This document shows positions 49,751-60,606 of a DNA stretch of 64,000 nt, in pieces (position 1 is the stretch's first letter; each line of letters starts with the position of its first letter). Both the position numbers and the translations under genes were made by a program. Under the pieces are notes generated by a model. The model did not search any database. It saw nothing but the letters and a program-made list of their open reading frames with translations, and was not told the origin of the DNA. Source of the stretch: Liolophura sinensis (lineage: Eukaryota; Mollusca; Polyplacophora; Chitonida; Chitonidae); contig NC_088306.1 of the NCBI RefSeq assembly GCF_032854445.1, forward strand, positions 30,039,764 through 30,103,763. The letters run 5' to 3'.

Positions 49751-50129
49751 TGAATGCTTGAACGTGTTAAATTGTCTTGAAGTGCTTTCGTAATGCAGAG
49801 AATATTGCCATAACTTGACTAGAGAAAAAATGTTATATACTCTAGGTTTGCCAGTTTCAGGCTCTGTTTCTGTTTATATTGGAACAGTGTTCGCAGAATC
49901 AAAAATTCGTATTATCAAGGGAATGCGTAATAAGTTTATAAGATTGCGATGCAAATTTTATCAATGAAACTGATTTTTATTTTTATGTATTTTACTAAAT
50001 GTCACGAAGTTTACGTGTATACATATCACAAACAGGACTTTATATAGATGGTTATGTGTCACGTAATTCTAAACAAGTTACGTCCAATAAATTGCAATTA
50101 ACATCATGTTTTTTTTTACCTTTGCTGAA

Positions 50130-50800
50130 GCCAATGTGCTGGTGGATTTGTACCTACAAATCTACTACAAACGAAAGTTATCATTTATGGGATCTTTCAA
50201 GGTTCTTTGAGTTGTTTGCATTTCTCATTAATAACACTGATGTGCAACTCGGGGCGATCATATGTCAACAGTGTAGAGGTATTCCGATGGGTACAAATTA
50301 TATCCCCGTTTTGGCCGATCTATACATGTTCTCATATGAATACGAATATATACAGAACCTATTAAGGAGTAATTCTCACAAGCTATAGCAAAAAGGCTGT
50401 GAAAGATATTTACCCAATCTTCGCTTGATTTAACGAAAAGTACAGACTTTCTAGATGGTACAGCTTATCTGGGCCCATATTTGTTCAAAGGCCAAAACGG
50501 TGTTTTCTCTCAGATACTTTACGACAAGGGGTGTAGCTTTAATTTTGATATTGTAAATTATCAATGTTTTGACAGCAATATACTGAAGGATCCTGAATAT
50601 TTCGCCTTGTAACATTTGTGAGATGGTGTGTGTTGATTTCAATCAACGTCACAAGTTATCACTGCTAAAACTAGTGGGTCAATGTTGTTCCGTCAAAAAC
50701 GCCTTCATTCTAAATTTCCTACGACAATGAGTATATGTATAATTCTTTTGTACGTAAATATAGACAGAGTGTCTGGAATCTGTGGCGCCTTTTCTGATGA
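50130..50800 (+). pseudogene. Broken reverse-transcriptase remnant
   Basis: Frame 1 up to 50,388 carries GIPMGTNYIPVLADLYMFSY followed by EYEYIQNLL, a clear reverse-transcriptase signature (the IPMGT...ADL motif class, palm region). The frame then breaks. Frame 3 from about 50,440 to 50,613 continues with LYDKGCSFNFDIVNY, as in downstream parts of the same RT class. Frame 1 resumes near 50,635 with DFNQRHKLSLLKL. At least two frameshifts and several stops are present. The YxDD catalytic segment expected between the first two parts is not visible, apparently deleted. It derives from a non-LTR or Penelope-like retroelement; I cannot decide which. It lies between parts of the diverged repeat block and is inactive. 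Confidence 0.8.
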
Positions 50801-50829
50801 TTCCTTATTCCGCTTAACCAGAGACTACT

Positions 50830-51176
50830 GTTGAAAATTGTTGAAAACTGTTGACTGCTTCGCTTTGCATGATTCCCTTCTATTTTCGTACTTTATGTAC
50901 TTCTTACTTCTTTGGTGGTTTGTGTTATACTTCGTTTTGGGAATTAGCCTTGCGATTATTGACCAAGAATGTTCCTGTTGGTTGACGGCTGGTGTGCGAA
51001 TGCCCGTTTTGCGATCATTTTGCCAACGATTACACTGTCCTCGATGCTCTATTTTCACTCTCTAAAGTGTTGTCATTTGTATTATTATGTTTTTCTGATG
51101 TTTACCGAGAGAAAAACTTGCACGACTTACATATTCTTCACAAGTCTTGTAAACAAGAAAAATGTTAAAGATTTGT
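50830..51176 (+). repeat. Diverged repeat related to 44,320-44,480 and 39,010-39,190
   Basis: The start (gaaaactgttgactgcttcg ... gttgacggct) matches 44,331-44,480; the end (gatgctctattttcactctc ... tcttgtaaacaagaaaaatg) matches 39,060-39,195. Hence this block joins two parts that lie about 5 kb apart and in opposite order in the left block, which points to rearrangement between copies. Confidence 0.7.
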
Positions 51177-51397
51177 CATCTGTGGGCTAGATATTACGCC
51201 AGTATATCCAGTCATGTGGCTCCTTACTGTTCTTGTCATCTGTGGTCGACATATTACGCCAGTATATCCAGTCATTTGGTTCCTCACTGTTCTTGTCATC
51301 TGTGGTCTGGATATTACGCCAGTATATCCAGTCATTTGGTTCCTCACTGTTCTTGTCATCTGTGGTCTGGATATTACGCCAGTGTATCCACGCTGTT
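51177..51397. repeat. 60-bp tandem repeat, about 3.7 copies
   Basis: The unit ctgtggtctggatattacgc, cagtatatccagtcatttgg, ttcctcactgttcttgtcat recurs at exactly 60-base spacing. The copies are nearly identical, so it is a recent amplification. The single ancestral copy is seen at 39,520-39,560, next to the SINE insertion site. Frames on both strands stay open because 60 is a multiple of three. Confidence 0.95.
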
Positions 51398-51589
51398 TCT
51401 GTACGTCCGTTTGCATAGAAATAATGTTTTTCTTGATGGTTTTCCTCCAATTACAAAGATACTAAACCTTATTTTAGTTACAAATAGAATGATAATTTAT
51501 TCGCCTTACATCGATTAGCTCACTTGGTCCACGACTGGCTTCATCTTCATGCCTCAAGGACATCTTTGATATGTACCTACCAAAGACAC

Positions 51590-52700
51590 AGGTAATGGCC
51601 TGTTTGGCGCACTTAAAATTTCATAGTCTTTCTTGAAGGTTGTATTGTCGGCATATTTAACGTTTCCTAGACATTTCATTATTGGCTATTGTGTGAGATG
51701 CAAATACTTGCCCTGTTTACCCCTGGGCAGGGAATCTCTGTAAACTAATGTGTGAATAACCATGCTATTGAGCTGTGTACTACGCACACAGTGAGATACG
51801 TGTGCGATGTGGACAATTGGACCTCTCTAATCTACACCATTGTCCTGTCTGAAACTGACCAAACTACAAGTCGGTGTGAGTAAACGGTAAAGAAAGCGTA
51901 CATCGCCAGAGTAAAGTTTACCGTTATTTGATTAACAGTCAGTGACGCAAGAAAATATAATATACGTGATAAAATACATTATATCGTGACTAGATACATA
52001 TGCATTGCCATTGAACTTCTACGTAAATTGCGCGATTAAGCGAACTTGTAAATATGTAAAACCAGTAAGCCACAGTGAGTTTATGTGTGTACGTAGCGCC
52101 ACTTAACGCTAACTCGATGAAGTGGTTGGTAGTAGATGCTTAAGACTTATCACGATGCCATATCACCGGCTAAAGCAATTCAAACGCAAGAACCAAAATG
52201 AAATTCCTTATCATTTAAACACGTCATGTCTTAGGGTGGTTGTGTTTTGGTAACTAGAAATCCAGGTTAATTTGTAGTCAAACACATTTAGTGTACATGT
52301 CGGGAAGTAATTACAGGAATAAAGCACATCCGTCCTTCTCTGAATACAGAGAATAAATGCAAGGTTCTTGTTTAACGCTATATTTCCTGTATTTCAGTCA
52401 TTTCCTGGTGCTCTTGATCGGCGAATTAACGTGTTGTATTCGTGGTTACGAAATTAAAGACAAATGATCTAAATCGAGTTTTGTTCTCTTTTCTAAGCAA
52501 TCGCAAAAAACCCATGAAAACATGAAGAAAACAAGACAATACTAAATTATCATTATTGCACACAACACTGAAAACTATACTTAGAACTGTATTAGTCATT
52601 ATAAAGTTTCATTACAAACTATGAACGTATACATAAATAAGCGAGGTATAACTCACGGGTCGCATGAGAAATAATTTTCGTCCATACATCCACAAAAAGT
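51590..52700 (+). repeat. Diverged sub-block related to 39,860-41,170 and 54,580-55,000
   Basis: Shared ordered words: 'ctattgagctgtg', 'cacacagtgagatacgtgtg', 'ccattgtcctgtctgaaac', 'ctacaagtcggtgtgagtaa', 'gataaaatacatta', 'gaattaacgtgttgtatt', 'gatgagaaataatttt'. Non-coding in every copy as far as I can see. Confidence 0.75.
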
Positions 52701-52880
52701 CCTCCACCAGAAGCCATGACTCACGGGTTGGATGAGAAATAATTTTTTGTGTATAAATCTAGAACGAGGCCCGCATAAGAGACGGGCCTAATCGTAATCG
52801 TAAATAACAAAACTATTCTCATTCTTTATTATCGAGACGTAAAGGAGGAATGATTGTGAAATGGAACGGGATATTTTATA

Positions 52881-53268
52881 ATGGGTGAAGAGTTGGGGAG
52901 GGTAGGGGAGGGGAAAGGCAGGGGTGCGGAGGGGAAAGGCAGGGAAGGGGAGGGGAACGGCAGGGGAGAGGAGGGGAAAGGCAGGGGAGAGGAGGGGAAA
53001 GGCAGAGGAGAGGAGGGAAAAGGCAGGGAAGGGGAGGGGAAAGGTAGGGAAGGGGAGGGCAAAGGCAGGGGAGAGGAGGGGAAGGCAGGGGAGAGGAGGG
53101 GAAAGGCAGGGGAGAGGAGGGGAAAGGCAGGGGAGAGGGGGGGAAAGGCAGGGGAGAGGATGGGAAAAGCCCGGGAGAGGAGGGGAAAGGCAGAGGAGAG
53201 GAGGGAAAAGGCGGGGGGGGGGGGGGGAAGGCAGAGGAGAGGAGGGGAAAGGCAGGGGGAGGAGTAAA
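52881..53268. repeat. Polypurine G-rich minisatellite, about 20-21 bp
   Basis: Almost pure G/A for about 390 bases on the plus strand, with units such as aggggaaaggcaggggagag. It ends in a G run at 53,213-53,227. Runs of three to five G recur every few bases, so G-quadruplex and triplex formation is plausible. Frames stay open on both strands because the sequence lacks T. Confidence 0.95.
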
Positions 53269-53299
53269 GCAGAAGTAAATGTGAAGCTCATTTATTTTC

Positions 53300-53900
53300 A
53301 GAAGTCAATTATTCTATTTTAAGGTCATTACAATTCAACCAAAAAGACGTACAAAAACGATAATACATTAGGCTCATTATAGTTTAACCGGAGCATCTTT
53401 ATTTCGTTTGTCCCCAACGCATCGGGGCAGTATAATACTTTCTTGTAAACCAACCACTAACCATGTATACCGTGTATTGTTAAACCTTGATATAGATCAG
53501 ACTAAGGTTTTGATCTGTAAATTCATAGCATGATGTCTATAGACTTTGGACATCTGGACACGTGTAGGCTGTAGCGTTCATTGCATTTCAATTGCAGTTA
53601 ATCCGTTATTACCAGTGCAGATTACACGATTCTCCGTTTTGAATGACGACTTGATAAACCATACCTGGTGGATCATTGATTGACTTTATTAATCGATCTG
53701 TACACCAACGCCCTACTGGGCGACAGTAGGGTGGCATCATTTGAACATCGACCCATAATGGTCATCTATTTAGGACACTGACAAGTGTGACCTTGTCCTC
53801 GTATCATTGTCTTTGTCCTCAGAAGACATCTAGGCTAGGTTGGTCAATCAAATCGAGAGTCGTACTCGATTATTCGTCAGTCACACCTGGTTAGAAAACC
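53300..53900 (+). repeat. Diverged repeat related to 45,120-45,200 and 45,640-46,190
   Basis: Partner of the block listed at 45,606. The intervening (TTA)n minisatellite and the SINE found there are absent here. Confidence 0.75.
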
Positions 53901-54310
53901 TGTCATCATATTAAAGCTCGTGGAGTTTGGGTTCTGGTTTTATCGATCCATGTCCTACTGACCAACACCTGGTTGATACAAAATCAGCGGAATGAAAAAG
54001 AAAAAAGGCTTAATGAACAATAATATACGTTATGTTACAAACACGAATAGAATCTGGTACGTGTACAAATCTGTCACAAAGAAGGCGAAAGAACTTCCTT
54101 GGCTGACAACGTCTTTCTACGGCTTTGTTGTTGCTACATATATATATATATATATATATGCTGGTCTTTAAGTGAAAAGTAAAAAGAATTGTTTTAGCTG
54201 GTGAATCTTTTACGTGACTTTCGTCGAAAGTGACTGATGATGTATTTCAGTTAAATTTTAAAAGACACAAATCTGCCAGTTACATGTAGGTCGATCACTG
54301 GATTACTGCC
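53901..54310. other. Gene-free stretch with a short (TA)n
   Basis: Nothing recognisable except a (TA)n microsatellite at 54,138-54,160. Confidence 0.5.
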
Positions 54311-54562
54311 ATGCATCTATTTATTTATCTGAATGGATTTTTACGCCATATTCCTGAATACATCACTTGTAGGGCGGCAGCCATCATTACGGTGAGAGAA
54401 GAGCCCGATAAAAAGACAAGCTATCATCAATTTGCTGTCAGATCTTCCCACGGACAGCTTGAGAGGAAGGAACAAGTAGCTGGACTTAAACTCACAGTGA
54501 CTGTATTTGTGAGAGGCTAAGTCACAGTGCCTGGTGAGCGCGCTAACAACAAGGCTGTCTAT
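54311..54562 (-). mobile_element. SINE family A, diverged, near full length
   Basis: The tail is at the left (atctatttatttatctgaat, ggatttttacgccatattcc), then the body and tRNA head (gcctggtgagcgcgctaaca). Many substitutions and a decayed A box make it one of the older family A copies here. Confidence 0.8.
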
Positions 54563-54579
54563 GTCCCACACATCCATGG

Positions 54580-55050
54580 TCCAAATACATTTGATTCTTT
54601 AAAGGTGATGACCTTTTTAACGCACATTCAAACCGTATCCTTGAACCTTCTAATGTTCGCCTATTTAACGTTGCCTGGAAATTTCAGCAATGGCTGTTGT
54701 TTGAGATTTAAACAGATGAGGCATATGATGGCGAATTTTGCTTTTCCTCTTGGGCGGGAAACTCTGCTTTCCAGAGTATATCAGTGTGTAAATGATTATG
54801 TTATTGAGCCGTGTCTTCCGCACACAGCGCGTGCTATGTGGACAGTTGCATCTGTCTGATCCACAGCATTGGCCTGTTTCAAATTTACCAAACTACAAGT
54901 CGGTGTGAGTAGACTTTAGCGTTATTTGATAAATAGGCAGGGTGATAAATTTGTTATTAAATAAATATGCGTGGCCGTTGAGCGTGTATAAAATTAATTT
55001 TTATAGGACAAAAATTAGTAATCTAATTAACGAAATTATTAAACCTTATA
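54580..55050 (+). repeat. Diverged sub-block related to 51,590-52,000
   Basis: Collinear words: 'tttaacgttgcctggaaatttc', 'ttattgagccgtg', 'gcacacagcgcgtgctatgt', 'actacaagtcggtgtgagta'. A 110-codon frame (54,527-54,859) crosses it but is not conserved in the related copies, so I do not call a gene. Confidence 0.65.
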
Positions 55051-55060
55051 ATAGTGTTTA

Positions 55061-55319
55061 CTTATTTATTTATTTGATTGGTGTTTTACTTTACTGAGTG
55101 CTATTTTACTTATATGATGTCGGCCAGCATTATGGTTGCAAGAAACCGCGCAGAGCCCAGGAGTATCCCATAACCATCCGCAGGTTGCTGGAGGACCTTC
55201 CCACTTACAGTCGGAGAGGAAGTCAGCATGAGCTAGACTTAAAACTCACAGCGACTGCATTGATTAGAGGCTTCTGGCTCGTTGTGCTGGCGTGCTAACC
55301 CCCTAGGAAACGGAGGCCG
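55061..55319 (-). mobile_element. SINE family A, near full length, diverged
   Basis: (TTTA)n tail at left, then 'tttgattggtgttttactt', the body ('tcggccagcattatggttgc', 'catccgcaggttgctggagg') and a tRNA head ending ggaaacggaggccg. The A-box region is damaged (gcgtgctaaccccctaggaa). Confidence 0.85.
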
Positions 55320-56122
55320 TAGTTCTTGTTCGCAACAGTTTAACACATACCACTGTAAACAGTTTCACAAATGCCATTTGTATTTGAAAACCGATAGGTT
55401 CTACAATCTTCATTATTGTGACATGTACATTTTAGCAAGAAATAATATTGCTCTATCAGTGCCCAATCAGGTTAAACAAATGACAGCGAAATAAGGTATA
55501 CTCGCCAATACTGTATTTATCGTATTCTAAGAAATATGAGTAAATGCGTTTCACCTTGGAAGTCTAATGATATGATAAGTGGTGTGTAGAAAACTTCTGA
55601 GCTATCCATCATTGAAGGTATTGTAAGAAAACTCGGTGGATGTGTTTCACCTTGGAGATCTAATGGGAAGATCCGTTTGTTGACACAGACGGCACATTGA
55701 TTTACACACGTCTTCATTTATTAGGTCCATCTATATGATGTAATCACATTCTGCTGTAAATCTTGCACAAGATCAACCTTTTTTAGGAAAAGGGTGGAGG
55801 GGTGGGGGTGGGGGCGGCAAACATTCACTCAGAACTTCCAATTATCGCTCCAAAAGCACTCTTATTTTGCTTTTCATGTCGTACAAAGATGGCATGTCTA
55901 ATGCATGATAGTTTTTGCCTGTTTGCACGTCCAACGGGCCAAAGTACACTTATAGAATGGTACCATATAGACTGGTACGAATTCCTAAACGTTAACACTA
56001 AGTCTATAAAAGTGTAAGCTTTGATATAAAAAAACTTATTTTACGGGCAAAAGAATGTGGAAGTGTAAAAATTTAGTGGAGTGGTCATCACTGCAGTGAC
56101 TGGATGCATTAAATGACAAGGG
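55320..56122. other. Gene-free stretch
   Basis: 55,540-55,740 carries two partial copies of 'gtttcaccttggaagtctaa', related to 41,645 and 44,210. Otherwise nothing is recognised up to the short array at the gap. Confidence 0.5.
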
Positions 56123-56190
56123 ACACCATTGTTCCCATCCATTTATAATGTTACCAAAGTGACACAGAACACCATTGTGTCCCATCCATT
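56123..56190. repeat. Start of an about 46-bp tandem array, cut by the gap
   Basis: acaccattgttcccatccat at 56,123 recurs as acaccattgtgtcccatcca at 56,169, and the contig then ends. An unresolved tandem array at this point would explain the break. Confidence 0.6.
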
Positions 56191-56390
56191 NNNNNNNNNN
56201 NNNNNNNNNNNNNNNNNNNNNNNNNNNNNNNNNNNNNNNNNNNNNNNNNNNNNNNNNNNNNNNNNNNNNNNNNNNNNNNNNNNNNNNNNNNNNNNNNNNN
56301 NNNNNNNNNNNNNNNNNNNNNNNNNNNNNNNNNNNNNNNNNNNNNNNNNNNNNNNNNNNNNNNNNNNNNNNNNNNNNNNNNNNNNNNNNN
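56191..56390. other. Assembly gap of exactly 200 N
   Basis: A round 200-base N run usually means a scaffold join of unknown true size. Sequence on its right side repeats 38,388 onward, so the join is between contigs that overlap in content. Confidence 0.98.
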
Positions 56391-57224
56391 CAGTTTATTG
56401 AAATAATACAGCTTCTTAGACCGTGACCGGAGGCGAAATCCACTTGATTCTCCCTCCGGCCATTTTCTTTGTTTCGGATGTTGAAAACGGGTGTTTGTTG
56501 TTCGCTTACCACACCGGTTAACTCATTGAACCCTAGTGGCTTCGCCCATTAGCCTTGCCTTAAATCAACCGAATCAATGCAGAAGTTGTTTTTGTTTCCA
56601 TGAATTTAGATCTTTTCGGTGAGCGACACTCTTCACATTAGATGCTCTCCCACCGCTTTTAGAGAGAAAGAAAAAAATACGTTTTATAATCGCTCAAAAA
56701 AAAAAAAAAAACAAAAAAAAAAAAAAACAAACAGGCAGGTGCTTTGAATCACGTGACACATGAAAAGATTCTCATGACGAAGTCTCTGCCCCGGAATAGC
56801 CTTAGTGTATTATGGCTCTCAAGTCAACTGTAGACTTTCTAAGAAAAGCACCAAGAATTTTGAAAGAACACATCTGTGTAGCCGTCTCAATGCTCAAAGG
56901 TAGTGAAAGCAGTGGGAATTTGGGCATTTGACATTGAAAAGAAATGTGATGTACTGTGTGTTTTACCAAACGTCCATATTACCAAGGGGATGCTTACAAA
57001 GGTATATGGTTAAAAGTGACCTTTTCTTACGTGTGACTACTTGCAAATTATTACATTGTTCTCGATGCATCAGTTTCACTCCCTATACTGTTGTCTTTTC
57101 TGTTATGTTTTTTTGATATTTTCTCCAAGTGAGTCATTTAATACAAAGCTTGCACGACTGATATATTCTTCACTAGTCTTGTAAACAGGAAAAATGTTAC
57201 AGACTTGCCCCGTTTCTGGGTAGA

Positions 57225-57517
57225 GAGAGTTAGTGAGTGAGATGGAATATAACGTCGTACTTAATTTTTCAGTCATATGACGAAGAAGGAATCCTTAGTG
57301 TGCATGTAATGTGCCTCCATGTTGCAGGACGGATTTCCACCGCTCTTTTATCTAGTGCTGCTTCACTGAGACGCCTTACCAGAGCCAAGTAAGCAGCCCC
57401 GCCCGAGCCATTATACTGATACGGCTCAACCGCCAAGCGAGGAAGTTACAACTTCATCTCTTTAAGCCTTTGGTGTGGCTCGACCCAGGATTGACCCTGG
57501 ATCTACCGCTCCCGACC
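57225..57517 (-). mobile_element. SINE family B, copy of 39,223-39,515
   Basis: Same element, same truncated head and same imperfect target-site duplication (57,213-57,224 and 57,518-57,529). It was duplicated with its surroundings, not inserted separately. Confidence 0.9.
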
Positions 57518-59257
57518 TTTCCGGGTAGATATTACGCCAGTATACCCATTCATGTGTTGTCCATTGTACGTCCATTTGCATAGCAATAATTTATTTGCCT
57601 ATATAATCGATGTGTTCATTTAGCATTCAAACGGGGCAATAAAGATATCCGTCAGCTAAACGCTCTCAATCTTTTTCCCCGATTAGAAAATTACTGAGCT
57701 TTAACACGACTGAAATATAAACAAGCGCTTGTTACAAACGGACGGATAACGAATTTTCAAAAACTGAAACAGGGTAAACACGTCTCTTACATGGATTAGT
57801 TTATTTGGTCCATATCTGGCTTTATCATCGTCGTGCCTTTTCTTTGATATGTTGATTTCTACTAAGGACACAGGGAATGGTGTGATATAAAAACAGGTGT
57901 GGCATCTGATGGCAAACTGTTGTTTTTCTTACCCCTGGACAGGGAACCTCTGTTAACCAGTGTGTGAACGGCAATATTATTGAGCTGTGGCCTCTGTCCT
58001 GGGCACACAGTCAGATGCGTGTGCGACGAGGACACTTCGATCTCACTGCTCTACACCACTGTCCTGTCTGAAAATGACTAAACTACAAGTCGGTGCTAGT
58101 AAACTGTGAAGAAGGTGTACATTATAAGGGTAAAGTTTACCGATATTTGATTAAGAGCCGGTGTCCCAAGAACTGAATGCCTTGTGTGTGATATAATTTA
58201 CATTGTCAATAAATAAATATATATGGCCAATGAAATTCTACATAAAATGCACGTTGAAACAAAGGTCTGTGTGAGCGGCGAGTGGTTAATAAGCAAATCT
58301 AATTAATCCTAGTGAGTCTATGTGTGTTCGGAGCGCTACATAACGACGTTAGGAAACTCAGTGAAGTCGCTAGTTGTGAAGGTCAATCATGTATGACGTT
58401 GGTCTGAAAAACTTTTTCTCAGGGACTAAACAAGCTCAAAACTAAGAAATTAAGGGAAAACCCTTGACATTTAAACCCGTTACACCGTAGATATGTTCTT
58501 TGTGTGGCACTTTGAGCGTTTTATTAACAAATAATCCAACTTAATGTGTCTAATCACGTTTGGTAACAAATGGTCATGCTTATTTGGTCTAATCACGTTT
58601 AGTACACATGTTGTGAGGCAATTACCGGAATAAAGCAGTTGATAAGTAGAATGTAAATTTTTTCTTATAATTCACAGAAAGGGCATTGATTAGTTTCAAA
58701 CCTGGTAAAAAGTGTAGTGAAGATATGGACAATTATATCTTTCATGATCACATTCAAACTGTTTATGCTAGAAAACTACGTTTGCAAAAAAGGAGTTTTA
58801 ACATCTGGACCTTTGTTTGTTTGCTACTTTTGAACGTCCTTTGTCGAATAAGAAGAATAAATGACTGATGTTTAACACAATGTTGACTGTATTTTAAACA
58901 GGGCGTGGAGCTCTTGATCCGAGAATTAATGTGTCTTATTGTTGATGACAAAGTTAGAGACAAATGGTGTAAATGCAATTTTGTTTTCTTTTAGACGCAG
59001 TTAAAACATAAAAACATGATTTCGCACAACACTGGAAACTGTGTATCAAATGATTTTATTCATTATGAAGGTGTATTACAAACCAGAAAAGTTTACATAA
59101 TTAAGCAAACTTATTTATGATGTAACTCACTCATGGATGAGAAATCATTTTCGTTTCTAAATCCACAAAAAGCCCTAGATAACTAGCATCCTTACTAAAA
59201 GTACATACTGAGCACTATTAAACGTGTCAACCGTAATATCTTAAAGCACTCATTGTA

Positions 59258-59433
59258 AAGGGGTTATTCCAGGTTATTCCAATGTCATTGAACACATTTT
59301 CTGATTGATTCCAGGTTATTCCAATGCCTTTGAACACACGTTCGGAATGATTCCAGGTTATTCCAATGCCATTGAACACACTTTCGGAATGATTCCAGGT
59401 TATTCCAATCCCACTGAACACACTTCCTGAATG
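59258..59433. repeat. 42-bp tandem repeat, copy of 41,255-41,430
   Basis: Same number and order of units as in the left copy. Confidence 0.93.
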
Positions 59434-60398
59434 AAGATGAAAACGATAAGAGTTTCTAAATGTGGCTAAATTACGTAAAAATCTGAGATTGCTATGAAGC
59501 TTCATGCCCACTGTATCAATTAATAAAGTTCAGACTACATGATTTGCCTCGCATCCCGAACATGCCAACTCAATGAGCGTAATAGGTACAAAACAATACT
59601 ACAGTATCTATTATAGAACGAATAGTATAAAAACTCGGATAGCGCTTCACCTTGGAAATCTAATTTGGACACCCATTTGTCCACATATGCGGCATATTGA
59701 TTTTCACACATCTTTATTAAGTGCATCTATGTTTTATAAGCAGATCCGGATGAAAAATGTCGCACAAAATCATTCCTGTTTTTGTCTGCAGGTAAGGTAC
59801 TAACCCTACACAGACGGCTTTCAGATAGGTTTGTCCTTTTAGCAAAAATAAATGATGAAATCTCTGATGTGTTTTCATCGCCATCATTGCGTATGACTAC
59901 CCAGTATAACACCCACAATGTTTATTAATTGCTCCACCGATAACGTATACTAGTGGAAAGCAACAGATCGCACCTAAAACACCACATGAGCGGGTGTATT
60001 ACCGAACAGGTACGAATGTTTGCCACTTAATTGGCAAAGGTTATTGTTTTACAGCGGACATTCCGGTTTCTTCCGCTTGATCGGCATCTTGTAAGCGGTC
60101 GTTTCTGGTATATGACGACAAACACCAATGATAAGTCTTTCATATTCGAAAGTCTAATAAATCATAATAAAGATTTGTTTCAAACGGCGAAAGTTTATAT
60201 ATAAATAAACAAGATATAACTAAACAGCGGTGTTTTATAAAAGATTAATTAGCTTGGGGTAAGATTCGCAAACCTTTAAGCCGCCATTTTTACGCTATAG
60301 TCTTTGGAATCTTACAATGACGATATTTGCGGTATTTCCATGACTTTACTCTGGTGGTTTGTCTTAATGTTGTTTTGGAAATTTGTCTTAAACAATTT

Positions 60399-60606
60399 TA
60401 CAGACATTTAACGACGAAGGAATACATGTAATGCACCTCCTTGTTGTAGGGCGAATTTTCACCGCTCTTCAGGTGCTGTTTCACTGAGCGAGGAATCTAA
60501 AACTTCCTCTTTTAAGGTCATAAGTGTGACCTGACCCAGGAATGACCCTGGATCTACTGCACCCGAAGCGGACGCTCTATCAACTGAGCCATCGTGGCCG
60601 CTCGTC
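60399..60606 (-). mobile_element. SINE family B, copy of 42,396-42,603
   Basis: Same internally deleted element with the intact tRNA-like head, carried along in the duplication. Confidence 0.8.

Noticed and set aside
50000-50388. Functional 129-codon gene
   Set aside because: Only its second half matches a reverse transcriptase, and the domain continues in other frames after stops; it is a pseudogene fragment.
51177-51397. CRISPR-like array
   Set aside because: The 60-bp units are directly adjacent with no unique spacers, in a eukaryotic context; ordinary tandem repeat.
52788-53322. Frames of 128-167 codons on both strands in the G/A tract
   Set aside because: Low-complexity polypurine repeat lacking T, hence lacking stop codons; composition explains the frames.
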